In this document: positions 21,054 to 31,714 of the stretch, piece after piece
Numbering within the stretch: the stretch's first letter is position 1
Layout of the letters: each line of letters begins with the position of its first letter
Made by a program: the position numbers and the translations under genes
NCBI GenBank assembly: GCA_029204225.1
Contig: MU831913.1
Coordinates: forward strand, 33,108 to 97,107
Reading direction: 5' to 3'
DNA: 64,000 nt
DNA from: Diphasiastrum complanatum
Lineage: Eukaryota; Streptophyta; Lycopodiopsida; Lycopodiales; Lycopodiaceae
Notes under the pieces: model-generated
The model's database searches: none
What the model was told of the DNA's origin: nothing
The model's input: the letters and a program-made list of their open reading frames with translations, nothing else

Positions 21054-21800
21054 CTAACTTTTGTATGAAGCACATACAATCAAAGCTTGATATATCACCA
21101 TCTTAACTTTATCCACCAAAACAATGAACTCCAATTTGGCATCCTTCCAATGAAGGTCTTCATTCCTTGGAAATTCAAGAGTGAATGGATCATAAGATGA
21201 GGCATTTGAATACATATTTAAAACTCTAATCAAAGTATTAATGATCACTATTTCATCATCATAAGATATAGGATGAAAAACAATGTTCATACTAGCATCA
21301 TCAAAGGACTTTGTCAAATACATGACATGTTTTCTATCAAACACAAAATAAGATGAGTAAAGGGAGATATGGATAAAATTCCTTGATTCTCCTTTCTCTT
21401 TAGCCAAAACTTCATATTGATGTAGATTCAGATCTCTTTTGCCTTGAGACAAGTGCTTTTTCTCGATTTCCTCCTTGATGTCTTTTTTCTTCATCATGCT
21501 CACTCCCTCTTGGTGTTGCTGATGAAAACATGGATCCAAACCATGATCTTCTTCAAGACTCTCAAGGACTTTGTTTTCAAGTCTCCAAACCTGAATGTTC
21601 TCCTTCTCAATATGATCTTTCAAGTCAACAAAACAATCACCAAGATTATTTATACCAAATTTACTAGTCCACAATTGACTAATCAACAATTGCTTACCAC
21701 TAGCAATTTGCATTACATGCTTGTTAAACTTGAAACTAATGAGGCCAAATACTCTTGTATAGATATAAGTGTCCTTAAAGGATGATTCACTTATTCTCAT
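21054..21800 (-). CDS. Unknown ORF in left palindrome arm
   Basis: A 248-codon open frame. The N-terminal third includes IYTRVFGLISFKFNKHVMQI; the middle is Lys/Glu-rich and probably helical (MMKKKDIKEEIEKKHLSQGK); the C-terminal part is mixed. No known domain is recognised. The homologous frame in the right arm (22953-23612) is nearly identical and also open, ending about 30 codons earlier where the arm ends. It may be a host fragment carried by the Copia element or a diverged element-specific region. Confidence 0.35.
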   Translation of the reverse strand: MRISESSFKDTYIYTRVFGLISFKFNKHVMQIASGKQLLISQLWTSKFGINNLGDCFVDLKDHIEKENIQVWRLENKVLESLEEDHGLDPCFHQQHQEGVSMMKKKDIKEEIEKKHLSQGKRDLNLHQYEVLAKEKGESRNFIHISLYSSYFVFDRKHVMYLTKSFDDASMNIVFHPISYDDEIVIINTLIRVLNMYSNASSYDPFTLEFPRNEDLHWKDAKLEFIVLVDKVKMVIYQALIVCASYKS

Positions 21801-21957
21801 ACAAGGTTCACAATATTACTCTTTGAAAATGAAGTCAAATTCTTTCAACTTATGAATGAAAATGTCATGCTTACTTCTAGCATACTCAAGAGTAAGTACA
21901 TATGACAAACACCTTTCATTCCATACTTTAGAATTCAAAGGTACTTCATTACAAAAC

Positions 21958-22287
21958 TCAGCAAATGAAGTACAAAATGTACCCCCCTTTCCAAATCAAC
22001 TTAAGAGGGTGAATGGTCTTAGTGAGAGTGTTAGAGAAAGGCAACCTATGTGCTTTAGCCAAAGCACATGCTTCACAAACCTTTTCCTCTTTTTCCATGG
22101 ATATTGGAAGGCCTAGAGCAAGCTCCTCCTTGAACATGACTTCCATAGACTTGGTGTTGATGTGACCAAGCCTCTTGTGCCACAAATCATTTGTGGTCAT
22201 CTTGTCCTCCTTGTCTACTATTGCAAATTGGTTAGGATCAACAAAAGCATCAAGCTTAAAAAACCTCCCAAGTTTGGGCACATTCAA
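21958..22287 (-). pseudogene. Copia GAG-pre-integrase fragment, left arm
   Basis: It contains DLWHKRLGHINTKSMEVMFK and then VCEACALAKAHRLPFSNT, which are the GAG-pre-integrase and zinc-finger start of a Ty1/copia integrase. The frame shifts after the finger, where about 150 bp present in the right arm is missing. The DDE core is absent. Confidence 0.75.
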
Positions 22288-22474
22288 ATTTGAATGTTAG
22301 AAATAATCACTACCTCACTATACAAATTGGTTAGGATCAACAAAAGCATCAAGCTTAAACAACCTCCCAAGTTTGGGCACATTCAAATTTGAATGTGCCC
22401 AAACTTGGGAGGTTGTTTAAGCTTGATGCTTTTGTTGATCCTAACCAATTTGTATAGTAGCCAAGGAGGACAAG

Positions 22475-22852
22475 ATGACCACAAATGATTTGTGGCACAA
22501 GAGGCTTGGTCTTGCTCTAGGCCTTCCAATATTCATGGAAAAAGAGGAAAAAGTTTGTGAAGCATGTGCTTTGGCTAAAGCACATAGGTTGCCTTTCTCT
22601 AACACTATCACTAAGACCACTCACCCTCTTAAGTTGATTCATTTGGATGTACATTTTGCTAGCACAAAGAGCAATGGTAGAGCCACAATGTTTGTAATAT
22701 TGAATGATGAATCCTCTAAGAATCATATTGGCAAAGATATGGTTGAGATCAAAAAGGAGCTTGACAAGGAAAGGAAAGTTGGAAAAGGGGGTACATTTTA
22801 TACTTCGTTTGCTAAGTTTTGTAATAAACTCCCTTTGAATTCTAAAAAATGA
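22475..22852 (+). pseudogene. Copia GAG-pre-integrase / integrase start, right arm
   Basis: Mirror copy of 21958-22287: DLWHKRLGLALGLPIFMEKE, VCEACALAKAHRLPFSNT, then IHLDVHFASTKSNGRATMFV, a trace of the first integrase Asp region (LDV). About 14 codons between RLGH and LALG are deleted relative to the left arm. The DDE core is then lost and the frame ends at 22852. Neither copy can encode an integrase. Confidence 0.75.
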
Positions 22853-22952
22853 ATGAAAGGTGTTTGTCATATGTACTTACTCTTGAGTATGCTAGAAGTA
22901 AACATGACATTTTCATTCATAAGTTGAAAGAATTTGACTCAGCGAATCATCC

Positions 22953-23612
22953 TTGAAGGACACTTATATCTATACAAGAGTATTTGGCCTCATTAGTTTC
23001 AAGTTCAACAAGTATGTAATGCAAATTGCTAGTGGTAAGCAATTGTTGATTAGTCAATTGTGGACTAGTAAATTTGGTATAAATAATCTTGGTGATTGTT
23101 TTGTTGACTTGAAAGATCATATTGAGAAGGAGAACATTCAGGTTTGGAGACTTGAAAACAAAGTCCTTGAGAGTCTTGAAGAAGATCATGGTTTGGATCC
23201 ATGTTTTCATCAGCAACACCAAGAGGGAGTGAGCATGATGAAGAAAAAAGACATCAAGGAGGAAATCGAGAAAAAGCACTTGTCTCAAGGCAAAAGAGAT
23301 CTGAATCTACATCAATATGAAGGTTTGGGTAAAGAGAAAGGAGAATCAAGGAATTTTATCCATATCTCCCTTTACTCATCTTATTTTGTGTTTGATAGAA
23401 AACATGTCATGTATTTGACAAAGTCCTTTGATGATGCTAGTATGAACATTGTTTTTCATCCTATATCTTATGATGATGAAATAGTGATCAATACTACTTT
23501 GATTAGAGTTTTAAATATGTATTCAAAGGCCTCATCTTGTGATCCATTCACTCTTGAATTTCCAAGGAATGAAGACCTTCATTGGAAGGATGCCAAGTTG
23601 GACCACTCATAA
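22953..23612 (+). CDS. Unknown ORF in right palindrome arm
   Basis: A 219-codon open frame nearly identical to the product of 21054-21800 on the other strand (for example NNLGDCFVDLKDHIEKENIQ in both). It begins at TTG; the first in-frame ATG encodes MQIASGKQLL about 22 codons later. Function unknown. That both copies stayed open suggests that the inversion is recent rather than that the protein is under selection. Confidence 0.35.
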   Translation: MKDTYIYTRVFGLISFKFNKYVMQIASGKQLLISQLWTSKFGINNLGDCFVDLKDHIEKENIQVWRLENKVLESLEEDHGLDPCFHQQHQEGVSMMKKKDIKEEIEKKHLSQGKRDLNLHQYEGLGKEKGESRNFIHISLYSSYFVFDRKHVMYLTKSFDDASMNIVFHPISYDDEIVINTTLIRVLNMYSKASSCDPFTLEFPRNEDLHWKDAKLDHS

Positions 23613-24499
23613 ATGCCAAAACGTTCAACCATAAAATCAATGTGCAGATCTGTTGAACAAACAGTGAAACTCTACTTCTACTTTGTTGCAAAATGGACTA
23701 AAATCAGATCCTACACTACTTTACTTGCATAAATTGACAAAACAAGAAACAAGAACTAATCCACAGCATGTTAGAATCAAGAAACTAACCATTCTTTTGA
23801 TTCTTGGACATCCCAAGAACATCAAGAACTAGAATGTTAGAGAATATGCAAGATTTATGCCACATTTCTAGCCTATTTAGTTTACTTGAATTCTGGATCC
23901 TATATTAATCCACAAGAAAACATGAAATCTAATCCACAACTAGGAAAGCAAGAAAACTATTCCACTCTAAATCCACAACCACACACAATATGAATGGAAG
24001 GGCATGATCATAGGGGCATCACTTAAGAAAACCATCATGATCAAGGAGCTCAATTGATGCATCTAACTCATGGAGGCTCTTCTCATTTCAGCATGGAGTT
24101 GATACAATACACAAAAAGCTCCTCTTCACAAAGAGGGAGTCTCTTAAATAAGCAAGAGAGCTCCTTAGGTGGCATCCTAGTGGAATTTTCACATTTCACA
24201 AATTACAAGTGGAATATTGCTCTCCACTAGAGGTCACCATCAAAAGGTGGCTCACTCTACTTTCTTTAAGAGAGGTCTACTTGCATTTATTACATTTGCC
24301 TAGAAATACTTGTTCCGACATGGTCATTCCATCTTTCGGGATTCACAGTTATGGCTTGTTAGTACTAACTAGCATTTCTCGGCTCTCAGTCTTCGTTCAT
24401 CTCGTCTTCTCAGAGACCTCCTCGGTCTAAAGTGAGAGGTGCTCTTGAGTTCCTCTGTCCGAGTATCTTAGGGATTCGTTAGAATCAGCCAACACTTTG
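23613..24499. other. Right-side unpaired segment of the inverted structure
   Basis: No gene supported. Rich in ATCCACAA-like phrases; it has no counterpart on the left side. Confidence 0.35.
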
Positions 24500-24660
24500 G
24501 TTCATTTGATCAAATCTGTGTGCCTAATGTGGAGTTAAATGCCAAATTTGCTAGTTTTGGTAACTAGTCTTGATTCTAGCTCATAGTTTGGATCTAGATC
24601 TTTTATTTGTGCATCCTTTATCACTTTTAGGATTCATTTTGCTGTAAAATTTTGTCACTG
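24500..24660. repeat. Outer inverted arm, right
   Basis: Reverse complement of 20072-20245; see that entry for the shared segments. Confidence 0.8.
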
Positions 24661-24840
24661 TTGTTGTGTCGCCGATGTAGCATAGGGGTCCGTCGCTGGG
24701 AGCGGCAACCTCGCCTTCACCTGCATAGCAAGAAGAGAGAGAGAGGATAAAGAGAGTGGAGAGAGGGAGAGAGAGAACGCCTAGGTTGAGAAAGGCTTTG
24801 GGGGCTCGAGCGCCTGCCCAAAGCTATTCTATCCCAACGT

Positions 24841-24843
<3 letters not shown>

Positions 24844-24904
<61 letters not shown>
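24844..24904. repeat. (GA)n microsatellite, about 30 units
   Basis: A perfect dinucleotide run, preceded at 24730-24780 by shorter interrupted GAGAGA runs. The apparent Ser-Leu repeat proteins in this stretch are artefacts of the tract. Confidence 0.95.
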
Positions 24905-24911
<7 letters not shown>

Positions 24912-25198
24912 AACCAAGAGAGTTTTATTAGAATGAGAATGGAAGATGATACAATACAAAGGAAATGGCTCCCTCTTATAGATTTTAGAGGTGAGCCTCC
25001 TTCACTCTCATTGGCCACTTCATTTGGACAAGGATTATAATCCAAGCCTTTAAAATAAACACAGCTTAAATCTATTGGTGCTAAGAAAGCACAAGGGCAC
25101 TCACATGATTCATGTGAGTTTTAAGTTGAACCTTTTTAGCTTTCTTATTTGCAACTTGACTTAGGGCCTCTAATGTCATTTTAGAGTTTTAAGCCCCT

Positions 25199-25391
25199 AG
25201 TCTCTTATTCCTAGGAATTACAACTTGCTACTTGTGCTAGGTTGGGCTTACACGCGCATGATGCCAATGCCCTCGCACTTATTACCCTACTTACAATGTA
25301 CTGTGGTGAGGCCCACTAGGTAAAGCTTGGCCAACAGTATTTTAAGTGGTGGGACCCACTTGTTTATTAATGTGTAGGAATTACCCACAAC
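25199..25391. repeat. Direct repeat, left unit (LTR-like)
   Basis: 193 bp repeated at 26538-26718, sharing TCTTATTCC.AGGAATTACA, CACTTATTACCCTACTTACA and AAGTGGTGGGACCCACTTGT. The right unit lacks about 14 bases (GCGCATGATGCCAA region). The two units flank a minus-strand retroelement ORF, so they may be LTR pieces, but no primer-binding site or polypurine tract was found. Confidence 0.8.
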
Positions 25392-25583
25392 CGGGTCCAC
25401 GACCCAAAGTAGTGCTGGTCCCTCGGCACTAAGCTGCAATTGTCGTGAAGGGGCGTTGTTGTTGGTTCTTTTATTGCTGGGACATGGGTGCTCCAGGAAA
25501 AGCGTGGATAAAATTCGCTTACGTAAAATCTGAGGCTTTATTGAATGATGGCGATCAGGCAAGAACTGGGACTTGTCAGATTT

Positions 25584-26515
25584 TCAATAATACCCATAAG
25601 GGTCTGGTGGCCATTCTGAATAACCTTGTTCATTGACAATTGGGTAGTTGAGGTATGCCATCGGAAGATCCCAAGATAAATCTTGCTGATATAATGGATC
25701 CTCATAGATTGGCGCAACTGGTCCCAATGTCATGGACTCTCCAAAATCATAATGTGGATATGACGTGCTTGCTTGATGCTCTTGTCTGTCCAAGTATTCG
25801 AAGTATGCATCAACATGACGACTTTCCTCAGCAGTCAATATTATAGATTTAGGACAAGACTTTGTCATTGTAGGTGCTAATTCTTGCTGTACAATTGGCC
25901 GTTTTGGGCTTGGATTCCCTGGATTTGGCCTTTGAAGAATGGATATATCCCAAATTGGCGTTGATTTGGGAGTCTGTTGAATTGTGGAACAATAAGACTT
26001 TGGTTGAATCTTGCTCGTTGAGGGGCAATCATCAACTTTAGTCTTCTCTTGGTCATTGCACTTCCTCGTTGAAGGCTGCGTGATGGCACTATTCCTTGGA
26101 TCTTGTGTTGAATTGTCTTCAAGTTGCTCTGTTGACGCTAGTCCCCTTTGTAATTCATCACTAAAAATTCTTTGTAGTGATTGCGCCAAGAGACTTGGTA
26201 AAATCCGTTGAACTTCATCGGATGTCAATTTCTTGACTTTCTCAGTTACCATTGGGATGATGGATTCTACCATCTCTGTATTCTGTGATAATTTTACTTG
26301 TTTGCCCGAGGGTATCTTTGCGTACTTTGGGAATTTTGCCAGATTGTCCTCTTCGTCACTCGTTTCATAACCCGGTGGCACTAAGATTTTTCTTTTGTAG
26401 TATGTTTGAGGTGGAAGGGTTACCCCAGGTGCATGTCGATCTACATAGGCCAAATGCCTCCTGGCTATTTGTGAATTTCTTATCGGAAAATCTCGGTGTA
26501 GATGATTAACTCCAC
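25584..26515 (-). CDS. Unknown retroelement-like protein fragment
   Basis: An open frame of about 310 codons on the minus strand. It continues above 26453 without a stop (NHLHRDFPIRNSQIARRHLA leads into AYVDRHAPG), so the true start is upstream or in another exon. The sequence has a basic start, an acidic patch (GYETSDEEDN), a helical middle (EKVKKLTSDEVQRILPSLL), a Pro/Ser/Gln-rich section, and a Tyr/Pro-rich C-terminus ending WPPDPYGYY. It resembles gag-like accessory proteins of plant LTR elements in composition, but I do not recognise the family. Confidence 0.4.
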
Positions 26516-26537
26516 ATTGTGAACACGAGGGATCAAA

Positions 26538-26718
26538 AGTCTCTTATTCCCAGGAATTACAACTTGCTACTTGTGCTGGGTTGGGCTTACACGGTGCCCT
26601 CGCACTTATTACCCTACTTACAATGTACTATGGCGGGGCCCACTAGGTAAGGCTTGTCCAACAATATTTTAAGTGGTGGGACCCACTTGTTTATTATTGT
26701 GCAAGAAATACCCACAAC
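26538..26718. repeat. Direct repeat, right unit (LTR-like)
   Basis: Second unit of the repeat at 25199-25391. The sequence just below it (CCACATTGTGAACACGAGGG) leads directly into the minus-strand ORF. Confidence 0.8.
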
Positions 26719-28740
26719 AACTGTTCACCTGTTTAATAGCAAGGCCATCGGTGAGACGTGCAGACGCTGATTCGAGATGAGAGACCCTAGTTTCCACCCT
26801 ACTATGGAGTTCACACAGAGTTAATCTGCGTGTGAGCTAAGACCGTTGGAATCTTTAGGGGATTTTGCTTCCTTTGAATGCTATTGGAACACATTTGCTG
26901 TCCTGAACAGGAAAGTCTCCATTCAGGCTGTTGTTGATGCATACAATTCTGAAAAAGAGTTTCTAGATGCGTGTGGGCGTGTGGAATGGGGATCGGATAG
27001 CAGATGGCCCAGGACAGGACGCAAACCTACCAAATCTCTCTGTCTCTCTCTCTCTTGTTCCCAATTCTAGCCTATGCCAAGATCTAAGTTTAGTGAACAT
27101 TCATTATGTCCACGTGTCATGCTGTCCACCGTCGATATGCATAAAAATGAATGGCTAGATTTTCATGCTCCTTTAGTAAGTTTATCTGTGCACGTGGGAA
27201 ATCGTAAATGTCCGCTCTCTGTGAGTTGGTGGTTCCTCATGCTTGCCATGTGTTTCTGCTCGTTTGCATGTTTTTCTGGTCCTTTGCAAGCAATCTTTCA
27301 GTTTGGCATCAAGTATAGATATGAAAACAGCATGTTCAGCGCAAATAGTAGTTACAATCTGCTTGCTGTGTCTCTTTAGTCGTGATTGTTGGAGTTCGAG
27401 TAGTACAAGCGTTGGGGTCGAGAGGTCGTATCAGAGATTGTTTATTCAAAAAATTTGTGGGCAATTTTTTTTAAACTTCTGAACGGATTGATTTGTGTAA
27501 GAAACCATAGGTAAGCATCACGAAATACTATTTTCCTGTTTTTCGATCAAACGAGGTAGCAGGAAAAAGTTTTTTCTCAGTGATCACCAAACCAGGTAGC
27601 AGAAAAAAGTTCCTTCTCAACGATTACTAAACGAGACAACAGAAAGAACTTTCTTCCCACCGATTACTCTTGCAGGCAGTCTACACATACTGTGTGTGTT
27701 TGGTTGCGATCGTTGGAGTTGAGAGCTCGTATCAGCGATTGTTTATTCAACAAACTTGTCGACGATCTTTCTTGAACTTCTGAACACAACGATCTGTTTC
27801 AACATTCCTTTTCTCATGTGTGGCCATTTATATTAGTTCTCTGTTTAGGCACATAGCCATGTGGCATGTTCTAGAGTGTAAGATTACATGGAAATTGAAG
27901 GCTATGATTTCATAGCCCCTAAGTCATAATTAGAAAGTTTTGCATGTGCAGCACAGGAGCGGAAGCCTTCAATCTATTGCAGGTTGGCATGGTGTTGAGA
28001 AATATGGTGAATTTGTTGATGTGAGCTGTTCAAACACACGTCTGAAGCTGTTTCTAATCATATGCACCTGAAACGAACTAGGCGCCTACAGTCGTCTGGT
28101 CAGTACATACCATCTACTTATGATTTCCATTAAAGAAAGCATTTGCATGATATATAGAGCAAGATGCCTAGCATATGTTGACCAAAGTATTAGGAAATTA
28201 TCCTCCACAGACATACTGCGCAAAGATTTACCTAATTCTCTGTTGAGATCTCCTAGTGAATACAACTGCACATGACCCTGGTTGATTTGAAACATGAATT
28301 GCTTGTTTTGTCTGTCTCTAATTGGAGGTGAAAGTTTTTTGCTTTTCTTTGCTTAGTTCTGCAGCGGAGCCCGAATTGCGCATCAGTTGCTGCTTGTTTG
28401 GCTTTTTAATCGACTTTTTTTGGTTTGTCTTTTATTGGAGGTGAAGGCTTTTTGCTTTTCATATCTAAGGTGTTAATCATCAAGTCTAATTAGATGTTCA
28501 TGCACTATAATATCTAAGGTGTTAATCATCAAGTCTAATTAGATTTTGGTGGCAGTTTCTTCATTTGAGTCTGTGCTATAAAACAATAGAGTTTTGGGTA
28601 TTAATGCTAGAAGCAATTGCATGGTTGGGATTAGGAGACAAGGATGCCTTTCTCTATAATGGTGTTTGAAGCTCTATTGCCTTTATATGATTGTAATTCA
28701 TCACTCCTCCTCACCTTCTAGATTAGCCCATCTATTATGC
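26719..28740. repeat. Gene-poor spacer with short direct repeats
   Basis: No recognised gene; an open stretch at 26846-27070 has no domain I know. Direct repeats: 27383-27490 with 27703-27790 (GATTGTTTATTCAA.AAA and AACTTCTGAAC in both), three CAGAAA(A)AA(A/G)TT(C/T)CTTCTC-like units at 27555-27660, and a 49-bp tandem repeat (ATATCTAAGGTGTTAATCAT) at 28461/28510. Confidence 0.5.
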
Positions 28741-28744
28741 AGTC

Positions 28745-31160
28745 TTGATCCAAACCAAGAAAATGTTTTAGTATGACAAAAACTTAGAAAAAACAAGAGT
28801 TTGCAAAATGAACGCGATATGAATCACTGTAGGGATGATCTACCTTCTTTGTAGTATATGATGTAAATTCACCAAACTTCACTTGCATATATCATTCAAC
28901 TTTCAAGAGCTCTATTGACTTTTCCCAAAAGATGAGTACAAGTTATTTATATCCATTTCACATTCATAAAATAATGGCAATTAGATGCGAACGATCTTTT
29001 CTTTGGAAAACTTCAAAGTTTCATACTGCGAAATTGTACGGAGACAGACATAATCTCCTTCTTAAAAAATTTGAAGAGGACAATTGCTACCTCTTCATTG
29101 GCAACATGCCAACAATACAATACTAACAATTCTAACTTATAACATCTACTAACAATGTGGAAAAGGTTGTTCGCATCCAATCGACATTATTTCATCATTT
29201 TAAAATGGATATATTATGATTGTTCGTATCTTACACGTCTTAAGATGCAAAAGGATCACAAATGTATGTATAGTGAGATCACATAGAAGCATGAATAAAC
29301 ATATATAATTGAAATTTAATTTACAGCAGAATCACATACGTTTGTATACTCATAAATAGATAGAATTGTTGTGCCTTGTAGATTGCCACATGTATTGAGC
29401 AATAGGACATGGATCGTGTCTCTACTGGATTCGAACATTCATGCACATACGATTTGGTGGCAAATGAGATGCATGATGCCCCACAATTGTTGTATTTATT
29501 TTCTACAAAACAATTTAGAGTACTTCATGATATTTTGTGAAGGTTTTTTTGATCTTTTTAATCCTCTTGCTTTTCAATATTTGCTTTTTAATCTTATTGA
29601 TGGCGATTATATGTGCACACAATTGTAATCCAAGGTACTTTAATTTTCAATTTTTAATATTGCTTTTCCATGTTTGTTCTTATTCTAGATTCATTTTTGG
29701 TGTGCAACTATTTATTTTCCTATGTGCTATTGATGAATCTCTAATATCTATTTTTGTGTCGATAATTACTGATTTCTCCTTGGTGCACAACTATTCATTT
29801 ACCTAGTTTTTTTTTATGAATGTATAACTACTATGGTTGTTTGTTGCATGGTTAGTCTCCAATTCGTGGTTATTCTGAATTCATTTCCGATTCACAGCTA
29901 TTTAGTTCGCTATGTGCTATTGATGAATCTTAATAACCATTTCTGTACCTGATAATTATTGATTCATCTTTGGTGCACAACTATTCACTTAGTTAGGTGC
30001 TATTGATGAATCTATAACTAGCATGGTTGTTTGTTGCATGATTACTTTTCAGTTTCTGATTATTCTAAATTCATTTTTGGTGTGCGGCCATTTACTTGTC
30101 TAGGTGTTACTCATGAGTTTCCAATAATCCTTTCTATACCTGATAATTGTCGATTCGTTTTTGGTGCATGGCCATTCATTTGGATAAGTGCTATTGATGA
30201 ATGCATAATTATCATGGTTGTTTATTGCATGTTTACTATTTAAGAATCATGTGCATTCTATGACTGTGTTGCCTGAAGATTTTAAAATTATATAAATGCT
30301 TCAATTTTAACATTTTTACTATATGTTTTTATTTTTAGCCTATGCCATGAGCAACGTTTCCTCAACGTTGAGGCTATCCACGTGGCATCCGGTTGTTGGC
30401 CCTACAACATTAAGGCTATGCTAATCATGCTAATCACGTGCCATTATTTTGTTGGCCCTGCTCTTCTTGGGCATTCACCTGGGGACAAAAGCTATTCTTC
30501 ACCAATTGATGATATGTTAGCATCATGTTCATTTGAGGACAAAAGCTATTTCCCAGTTTTGCAAAACATTTTCATTAATGATGTTATTGGACGTGCACAC
30601 AAAGGCCACATGAATCATTATGTGGTCATCGTGATTCTATCATGCTGCACGCGATAATGTGATAAGTGATAACAATCAGAGCACAACCTCTATCTTGCTG
30701 CTGAGACACTGAGACAAAGTACAACCTGTATTTTGTTGCTCAGACATACGCTTGCATCTGCTGAAGAGATCGTGTTGCTGAAGAGATCATGTTGCAAGGA
30801 GGTATTACTACATAGAACAATTGAATCACTGAAAGGCTCATCATCATTGTCATCCTATTCATCGAGTTGCCTAGTAAAAAAGATATTTAATTATATGTAA
30901 TTTGCTATTTTTAATAGTTGTTCTGCAATCAAATTTGTTATTGTGAATTCAATATTTCGGCATTAGTAACCATTAAGTTTTTCCAAAAAAAATATCGGCG
31001 ACTAAAGAAGAATTCTTCTCAAATTTTTACGTATATCTATTTAATGATCAATAGGTGGTTTCAACAACATTCAGTTACAAGAAGTTCTTTGTAATGGCGA
31101 TGTGCTATTGATGAATCTCCATAACCATTTCTGTACCTGATAATTATTGATACATCTTTG
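28745..31160 (+). repeat. 5' region of the PIF1/GIY-YIG element, tandem copy 1
   Basis: 28747-30340 matches 31716-33160 closely (ATCAAAACCAAGAAAATGTTT, GATGCGAACGATCTTTT and many more). The copy ends at 30945-31100 with a degenerate version of the first codons of the ORF at 34155, but the ATG has become ATC (AAATATCGGCGACTAAAG). About 530 bp at 30338-30868 is unrelated sequence replacing the segment found in copies 2 and 3. This is an old tandem copy of the element's leader. Confidence 0.75.
29640..30240 (+). repeat. Alternating 83/107-bp tandem array
   Basis: Units start with TGCTATTGATGAAT at about 29727, 29915, 29998 and 30188, so spacing alternates near 188, 83 and 190. Each period holds an A subunit (about 83 bp, with CTGATAATTATTGATTCAT and TTGGTGCACAACTATTCA) and a B subunit (about 107 bp, with ATGGTTGTTTGTTGCATG). 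The array recurs at 32510-33060 and partly at 33490-33740. Confidence 0.75.
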
Positions 31161-31714
31161 GTGCATGTTCATAGAGTATGAACTCTTGGTCCATAGATTA
31201 ATAATCCGAATACTGCATATAGCAATAGGCTATTATAAGCAGCCAAAAATCTTGCGGTTGGATTGAGCCTAGTGGGCAAAATTTCCTCCAAGCGACTTCG
31301 CTGAATTCACAACAACAATTGAATTGTAGAAAGTGTGAACTAGTTGAGAGACAAAAATGTATGATTGTCGATGAGACCGATTGACTGGAGCTGGTTTATT
31401 GAATTTGTGTGGCGTTTAAATTCAATCTTAATAAAGTCTAGGTTCTGGCTTTAGAGATGCCAAAAAATAGTTCAACATCTTTACGTCCTCTCCGATTTGA
31501 AGTTGGAGTAGAAAATCAAAATTTGATTGAGCTTACGTTCCATCCTTTGGGTCTTGCTCTCCAATTTCTTTCTTTTTAATTTAGAATATTTTTTATTTTG
31601 TTTTTTTCGTCTTTTGAGATCTCTAAGTACAGATCTTCGAACTTTTTCTTGTCGCAACTCTGCGCTTGACCAATTTTTGCATGCGCATTGAGAGTGATGA
31701 GCAGTGAATTCGAT
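31161..31714. other. Spacer between tandem leader copies
   Basis: No gene supported. A minus-strand Lys/Arg-rich open stretch at 31481-31723 looks like low-complexity sequence. Confidence 0.3.

Larger units (their letters stand above)
21054..22390 (-). repeat. Left arm of large inverted repeat
   Basis: About 1.2 kb of this arm is the reverse complement of 22391-23600, with high identity. The axis lies in CACATTCAAATTTGAATGTG at 22379-22398, itself a perfect palindrome. The left arm has an extra tandem piece of about 95 bp near the axis (22227-22300 repeated at 22323-22390) and lacks about 150 bp that the right arm has at 22640-22785. Those unequal indels show that the arms now evolve separately. 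Confidence 0.9.
22391..23612 (+). repeat. Right arm of large inverted repeat
   Basis: This is the mirror of 21054-22390. Moving away from the axis it holds a Copia GAG-pre-integrase fragment (22475-22852) and then an unknown 219-codon ORF (22953-23612), in the same relative order as in the left arm. Confidence 0.9.

Noticed and set aside
21444..23288. Antisense ORFs repeated in both palindrome arms (21444-21785 plus, 22947-23288 minus)
   Set aside because: They are shadows of the longer ORFs on the opposite strand. Their duplication follows from the inverted repeat and is not evidence of coding.
26846..27158. Host exon (open stretch with WNTFAVLNRKVSIQAVVDAY)
   Set aside because: Composition looks coding, but I recognise no family and see no clear splice partners; not enough for a gene call.
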